Below are positions 58,881 to 64,000 of a DNA stretch of 64,000 nt, in pieces (positions within the stretch are counted from its first letter, which is position 1; each line of letters opens with the position of its first letter). A program made the translations under genes and the position numbers. The stretch comes from Undaria pinnatifida (Eukaryota; Sar; Phaeophyceae; Laminariales; Alariaceae), in contig JABAKD010000011.1 in assembly GCA_012845835.1 (NCBI GenBank), forward strand, positions 5,356,036-5,420,035. The letters run 5' to 3'. The notes beneath the pieces were generated by a model that was not told the DNA's origin, made no database searches, and saw nothing but the letters and a program-made list of their open reading frames with translations.

Positions 58881-61800
58881 TCAGAACATGTCGCACAACA
58901 GGGAGTCTCTCGTATCCGTCCCCGTGGTGGGGTTGGTGCCCTTCGCGTCGGGCCGGCCGCAGAGGGCCTTGGCCACGTCCTTTCGGATCAACGCATCGGT
59001 AAAGTCGGCCCCGGAAATGTTCCCCACCTTTCGCGGCGCAATTTCAGTGACAGCAAGGGAGAAAGAGGGGGCGGGATACACTGGGGAGTTCAAGGGGCGT
59101 TCCGAGGGATGCCGGGGAGGGGGGAGTTAGGCGGAGACAGTTGGGAGGGGGGTGTGGTCATATCATGCATGGCTGTAGTCTTAAGACCAGAGATGTCAGG
59201 ATAAAGCACTTTCATCATCAGGCAGCAGGCCTGTCTTGAGCTGCCTTGACTGTCGGCAGAATACTAGTTTGTAGTGTGGAGCGCTCGGCCCTCTGCTTTT
59301 AACAGCGCACGTTTTCGACATGTCTTCTGAAATATTTCCACAAACCTTCGCATCCCTACACTGCTGGTAAAAAGCACGTCGGGATGTCATCGACCAGGCA
59401 GATAACGCTTGCACAAAGCGCGGAGGGGGGAACGGGCGAATAACTTGCCAAGAGCGTTTTAAAGGGAAGGGACGAAGCCATTCGTACGGGTTTCCGGTTC
59501 GAAGAATCGCTCGTAGCTATCGCGAATAACCACTCTGCCGGTGGCAAGGGATGTATGTCATCGAGGCAAGGTATATACTGGGCTATTACATATGTTGCAA
59601 GTCTTGGTTGTTCCAACGCGCGCAGCTGAAGGGGAAAAGGGGGGGAAGGGTGATCAGGGGGCGTCGGAGGGCTTGAACGAAGCCAGCGAGGCATCCTGTG
59701 ATTTTGTGGCAGTATTGATCGGACTTCACGCGGAAGCTGCCTGTGAGCCCCTACAGACCGTCAGGTGCTTTAAAACCTGCGTCTATTGGAAAGACCACAC
59801 ACTAAGCCCAAGTATGTTGTCCCCCAAAAGCTGGGTGCAGTTAACCGCTACTCTCTGGTCAGCGCGCGCCCTCCATCACTGCTGTATACTTTGTACATGT
59901 AGGTATGTACCCATCCACTATGATACTCTCAGCGTTGCCGTGCATGGCGGTTCATCCTCCTAGGAGCGCTCACATTTCCCATGTTGTTTCCGAAATAGCT
60001 CCCGGTTGCGACGGCGTCGGTCAAGATAGTCCTGCAAGAGCGTGACGTTCAGAGGCGGAACAAGCCATTCTCAAAACGTTACCGTAACCAACTATCCAGC
60101 CAGCATTAGCGAAGAACCCTATTCAAATGTTAGATAAAACACACACAACACCGGCACAGCTTGACATCAACCCGCAACATAACCCTCGGTAGAAAGCCAA
60201 CACAACGCACGCGCAGTCTTCATGACACATGCACACAAGAAGAAATCATCGGCTCCGTAACGCGCGAGAGCTCTCCTGAAGTGCATGATCAAGCACGATG
60301 CAATGCGTCTCTGTACAGCATCCAACACGTTTATTGGACATCCCCGCCCCCCCCCCCCCCCCCCCCCAATGAAAACATGACGCATGCCGCCCTCCCGTGC
60401 ACCACAAAGGTGGTATAATGACATTGTATGATCGTGTATGATATCCTCACCCAACCAGATTGCCCCCCCCTCCCCCACACCTCCCTCCCCCAACGAAAAC
60501 CCTTTTCCCCTCTGAAAACACGACCACCACGGTGGTAGCATATCGTTTGTGTGATGCACGATGTCCTCACCCCTCTAGATCGGCCTCCTCGAGGGAGGCG
60601 GTTCCCAGGTTTGCGCCGGTGAAGTCCGCCTTCTTCAGGTCCGCCTTGAAGAACCGCACGCCCCTTAAGTCCGAGCCCGAGAAGTTAACCTCCTTTGCGA
60701 TCGCACCACTGAAGTCCTGCCAACGTAGAGTAACATGCCCGTCGTTCGCCATGGCTCGTGTTTATATTCGTAGCGTGCAATGCCCGTCTAGTACTTTGAT
60801 AGTACGCCATACGTACCTCGGCACTAAACTGATACTATTGTCGCTTTGTTCCGCTTCGTATTTGCAACGCTGATGCCATGCCGCCGAATAGTGGTATCGG
60901 CGTCCTTCGTTACCTTTCGAGTCTCGTGTTAATATGAGTATTGTCATTATCATTTGTAGTTAACGTACATTACGATATGCATGTTGCCTCGGTACCGTAC
61001 ATTATACCTGGTATGCATTAGCTGCATGGTGTCATAGTATTACCTTCATACATACTGGAGGCGCTTGAAAAAAAGAACACTTCCCGGACGAAGAGAGGTG
61101 ATCTGTGACGAATGAAGCCGAAGTATTACTGCCGTCGAGAGGCATGTGGAATGGCCCTCGCTCGGTTTGTGAACATAGTTTCACTCTACCCGAAGGCTCT
61201 ACCCAGGGCAAGCTGCTGCATGCGCTACTAATGCAGCGCTGTCATCCGCCGCCCAACGGCCGACGCACGGTCAAGCTTACCTTGGACTTGTACTTTCCGT
61301 TCGAAAAATTCTTTCCGGTGAGGTTGAGCCCGGAGTAGTCCAGCCCTCCCCCAGAGATAGCCGCGGCGCCGGAGGGAGCGAGGAGAGGAGTTGCTGCAAG
61401 CAGAGCGGCCGCCAACGTCCAGCTCACCGCGGTCGCGCTGCGCTCGTTTCATGCATGGGGATCAACCGACAAACAAAAAACTTGGGAAGCCGAACTTCGA
61501 ACACATGTATCGACCTCACATCGAAACAGCTGCGTTGTTCTTCGCAGTATTTTTATATACCAGGGTTCCAGGGTATTGAAAATAACAAATGCGGCAAATA
61601 TGGGACTGCAGCCCCGCAGCAGATAGATTTCGTTGTCCAGTTTGGGCGTGGAGACACACGGAGATGGGGTAGTATGGCGTTACCACACTCTCGGAGGTCA
61701 TGAACGAAATGTGATGTCAGAGTGCCCCAGCCGAGGATACAGGATGGCCTTGAAGGATTAGAGTGATAATGAGGCGGTATGATCTAGGGCGGATAGGACC

Positions 61801-62875
61801 TGTTATCCGCACAAAGTAGAAACATAAGAATAATACCAGTTATATTAGTGCTTCGAGCGCGTACAGGCGTTGCATCTACGAAGTTTCCCTCTCCTATTAA
61901 TACGTTGCAATACTTCGTAAGTATATAAACAACAACAAGAGCACACACCAAGTACGCCACAACAACGACCATTTTTTTTTTGTGGGACAACGTATACCGC
62001 GATCAGAACAATTTATACCTGGTATAGGGACTACTTTAAAAGCCGATCACCCTGTCGACACTTGCTGGGACAAGAGACAAGGAAAAATATATACACCACG
62101 ATCAGAACAATTAACTCCTGGTATAACTAGACTACTCTAAAAAGAAGATCAACCTGTGGACAGTTTTGTTGGGACATTTTGAAACATTGCAACGTCGGAC
62201 CAGTTTCTACCGTGTCCTGGTCTGCGCCATAGTACGAATAGTAAACCCTTCCTCAAACCGCTACTCTCGTACACTGGAAAAACGCCTCCGTGATAACACC
62301 CCAAGCCTCTCTATCCGACGATCTACTATACGCATCGCGGCGCTGAACATGCATTCGTGCAGCGCAACGGCCTGGTTGGTCGAGGTTCGCCTCTCGGCCG
62401 GTTAGTTTTCTTCAAGGAAAAACGCTACCGAAGCACGAGGCGGAGCCCGCGATCGTCCCTGCTGCCCCACCAAGGGTCGGGGTCCAGGCTAGGGTTAGTG
62501 TTATGGTTGGGGTCAGCTTGGGTCTGGCCAATGAGCAAGAAATTGACCAAGTCGCACTTCACGAATAGACACACACAGGGACTACGCTCTATCCGTCTGT
62601 TTTGTGTGCCTGTGCACGTGTTGGCCACGATTGTCCCGAAAACAAGATACAAAATGTTGAAAAAAGAAGACAAAAAATGTTTGCATGCCGAAGGGGAGGG
62701 GGGGGGGGGGGGTCCATGTCCGGTGCTCACCGTACGTCGGCCTTGCTAGCTGCCATGCACACCCGGGAGGCATTCTCGCGAGCGCGCGCCCGCCCCACTC
62801 CCACCCCCGCTCCAGAGGAACGGCTCCGAGCGCAGCCGCGTGCCGCGATCGAAGCAGGGGGCACGAACGGCGAGA
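58881..62875 (-). CDS. Thylakoid-lumen pentapeptide-repeat protein (partial gene model)
   Basis: Exons on the - strand: 62875-62731, 61437-61281, 60716-60571, (one not found), 59027-58881 with TGA. Phases join as 2/1 and 0 for the first three; the exon after 60571 must start with one base and end in phase 0, and I do not see it. The first exon holds SPFVPPASIAARG and a basic, Ser/Ala-rich stretch like a stramenopile plastid transit peptide. The second has a thylakoid-transfer segment (VSWTLAAALLAATPLLAPSG, then AAA as a likely cleavage site) and LDYSGLNLTGKNFS. The third has pentapeptide A(D/N)LXX repeats (FKADLKKADFTGANLGTASL). The last has ISGADFTDALIRKDVAKALC and GTNPTTGTDTRDSLLC, the conserved end of lumenal pentapeptide proteins (two Cys, possible disulphide). 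Its biochemical role is unknown. Confidence 0.83.
61985..62180 (+). repeat. Two-copy tandem repeat of about 95 bp
   Basis: ATCAGAACAATTTATACC / ATCAGAACAATTAACTCC and CTGTCGACACTT / CTGTGGACAGTT recur about 100 bp apart. Both copies contain the CCTGGTATA motif, so here the motif predates the duplication. Confidence 0.7.
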
Positions 62876-63605
62876 CTGTTGGTGTGCCGTGGCGTAGCGC
62901 GTCGGTCGCCGGCAAGCCGACGCGATTGTTCGCCAATGCGGACGGTAATGCCAGAGCGCGTTTTTTTTCAAAGTGTAATATTGTTGAGGGCGGGGGGGGG
63001 GGGGGGGGTGGGTACGCAGTGGGAGAGGGGGGAGGGGAGGAGGGGGGTGGGTGGAGGGCTGGGGGAGCGTTGGCGTTGTACAATGTGCGGGAAAAAAACG
63101 ATGATGTGATCTGGCGGAGGGGAACATGTTGCCGGGTCGGCGACTCTGTTTGCGCTTGTGAGAGACTATCGGCCACGGACTTCGCGGGCTTCGAATGCTG
63201 GGTGTCGGCGGCTTTGGTACCGCGCAGGGCTGCTGACAGGACTGCCCACAGGAATACTCTGACTACTGAATACAGGTACTGCTGGGTCAGTATACACGTA
63301 TGCACCTGGCAAACTGTACTTCACTACGCTACGAAGCCATGCGCTAGCCGTAGTATCTGATACTTTTCGTACCTGTGGGTATGACATAAACACACGTAAA
63401 AATTTAACACGTTTAAACAGCCAGTGCACCGGTCAGCGTTCTCTGCGTAGGACTCCCTCTCAACTTGGGGCTTGCCCGAGGCGCCGATGATACCGTACGG
63501 AGATGAGGTACAAGAGAGGGAGCGCACGCAAAAGGACGAAACCTTCCGCTGTTAAGCTTTCACCCTAACACTTGCCGGTTGCTGGTATTATCCAGGGCTT
63601 TTTAC
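62876..63605. other. Region upstream of the plastid protein's first found exon
   Basis: Should hold the intron, the signal-peptide exon and the promoter of the - strand gene. The frame stays open to an ATG at 63305, but that peptide is not a convincing signal sequence. Poly-G runs at 62991-63008. Exon not assigned. Confidence 0.4.
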
Positions 63606-64000
63606 GGGTCATGACCCGATCCGCGGGTAGGGTCAGGAGGTTTTCAAAACCTCAGGGGTCGGGTCGGTTCGGGTCAAGAGGTTTTCAAAACTCACGGGTC
63701 GGGTCGATTCGGGTCGGGTCGGTTCAGGTCAGGTCGGGTCGGGTCGGGTCGGGTCGGGTCGGGTCGGGTCGGGTCGGGTCGGGTCGGGTCGGGTCGGGTC
63801 GGGTCGGGTCGGGTCGGGTCGGGTCGGGTCGGGTCGGGTCGGGTCGGGTCGGGTCGGGTCGGGTCGGGTCGGGTCGGGTCGGGTCGGGTCGGGTCGGGTC
63901 GGGTCGGGTCGGGTCGGGTCGGGTCGGGTCGGGTCGGGTCGGGTCGTGTCGGGTCGTGTCGGGTCGTGTCGGGTCGTGTCGTGTCGTGTCGGGTCGGGTC
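63606..64000. repeat. (GGGTC)n pentanucleotide satellite, running off the window
   Basis: A degenerate entry (63606-63730) with two GAGGTTTTCAAAAC blocks leads into about 50 near-perfect GGGTC units, with GTGTC variants at the far end. Confidence 0.95.

Noticed and set aside
59045-60570. Missing pentapeptide exon of the lumenal protein
   Set aside because: I searched the - strand for A(D/N)LXX repeats with a one-base start and phase-0 end and found nothing convincing, so no exon is placed.

Overview
This window is nuclear DNA of a photosynthetic eukaryote with large, repeat-filled introns. The best guess is a stramenopile alga, possibly a brown alga. The evidence is spliced genes with GT-AG introns, a dynactin subunit, a thylakoid-lumen pentapeptide protein whose N-terminal exon carries an FVPP motif like the plastid-targeting motif of secondary-plastid algae, and degenerate Ty3/gypsy and Ty1/copia elements. 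The species assignment is inference; the gene models rest on matching exon phases and family motifs.

I could assemble five genes by hand. (1) An armadillo-repeat protein, + strand, C-terminal five exons at 1091-4421; its 5' end lies upstream of the window or was not found. (2) A leucine-rich-repeat (ribonuclease-inhibitor type) protein, + strand, five exons at 8125-32502, 323 residues; its first intron is about 17.5 kb and contains a degenerate gypsy chromovirus (11242-21405). (3) A sphingomyelin-synthase-like / PAP2-type enzyme, - strand, six exons at 46881-41229. (4) A dynactin subunit 6 (p27) homologue, + strand, three exons at 48747-55197, 185 residues; its first intron holds a copia remnant (49636-53514). 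(5) A thylakoid-lumen pentapeptide-repeat protein, - strand, at 62875-58881, with one internal exon and the signal-peptide exon not located.

The rest is repeats: poly-C tracts, satellites (ATGATCTAT, TATACTAACTAG, GGTTC, GGGTC, a CCCGCGGGAT-type decamer region), several MITE-like families, a SINE-like family with an (AAC)n tail and a short element followed by poly-C.

Two patterns stand out. First, four of the five genes are surrounded by decayed, partial tandem copies of their own exon ends ('ghost exons'). The clearest case is a minisatellite of about 12 units at 40443-41228 whose unit is the 3' end of the sphingomyelin-synthase-like terminal exon. Second, the 9-bp palindrome-like motif TACCWGGTA occurs 19 times (about 0.5 expected for random sequence), and in several copies of known repeats it looks like a short insertion. 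The genes have unrelated functions (ciliary or scaffold-type repeat proteins, sphingolipid synthesis, dynein cargo adaptor, plastid lumen) and do not form a pathway.
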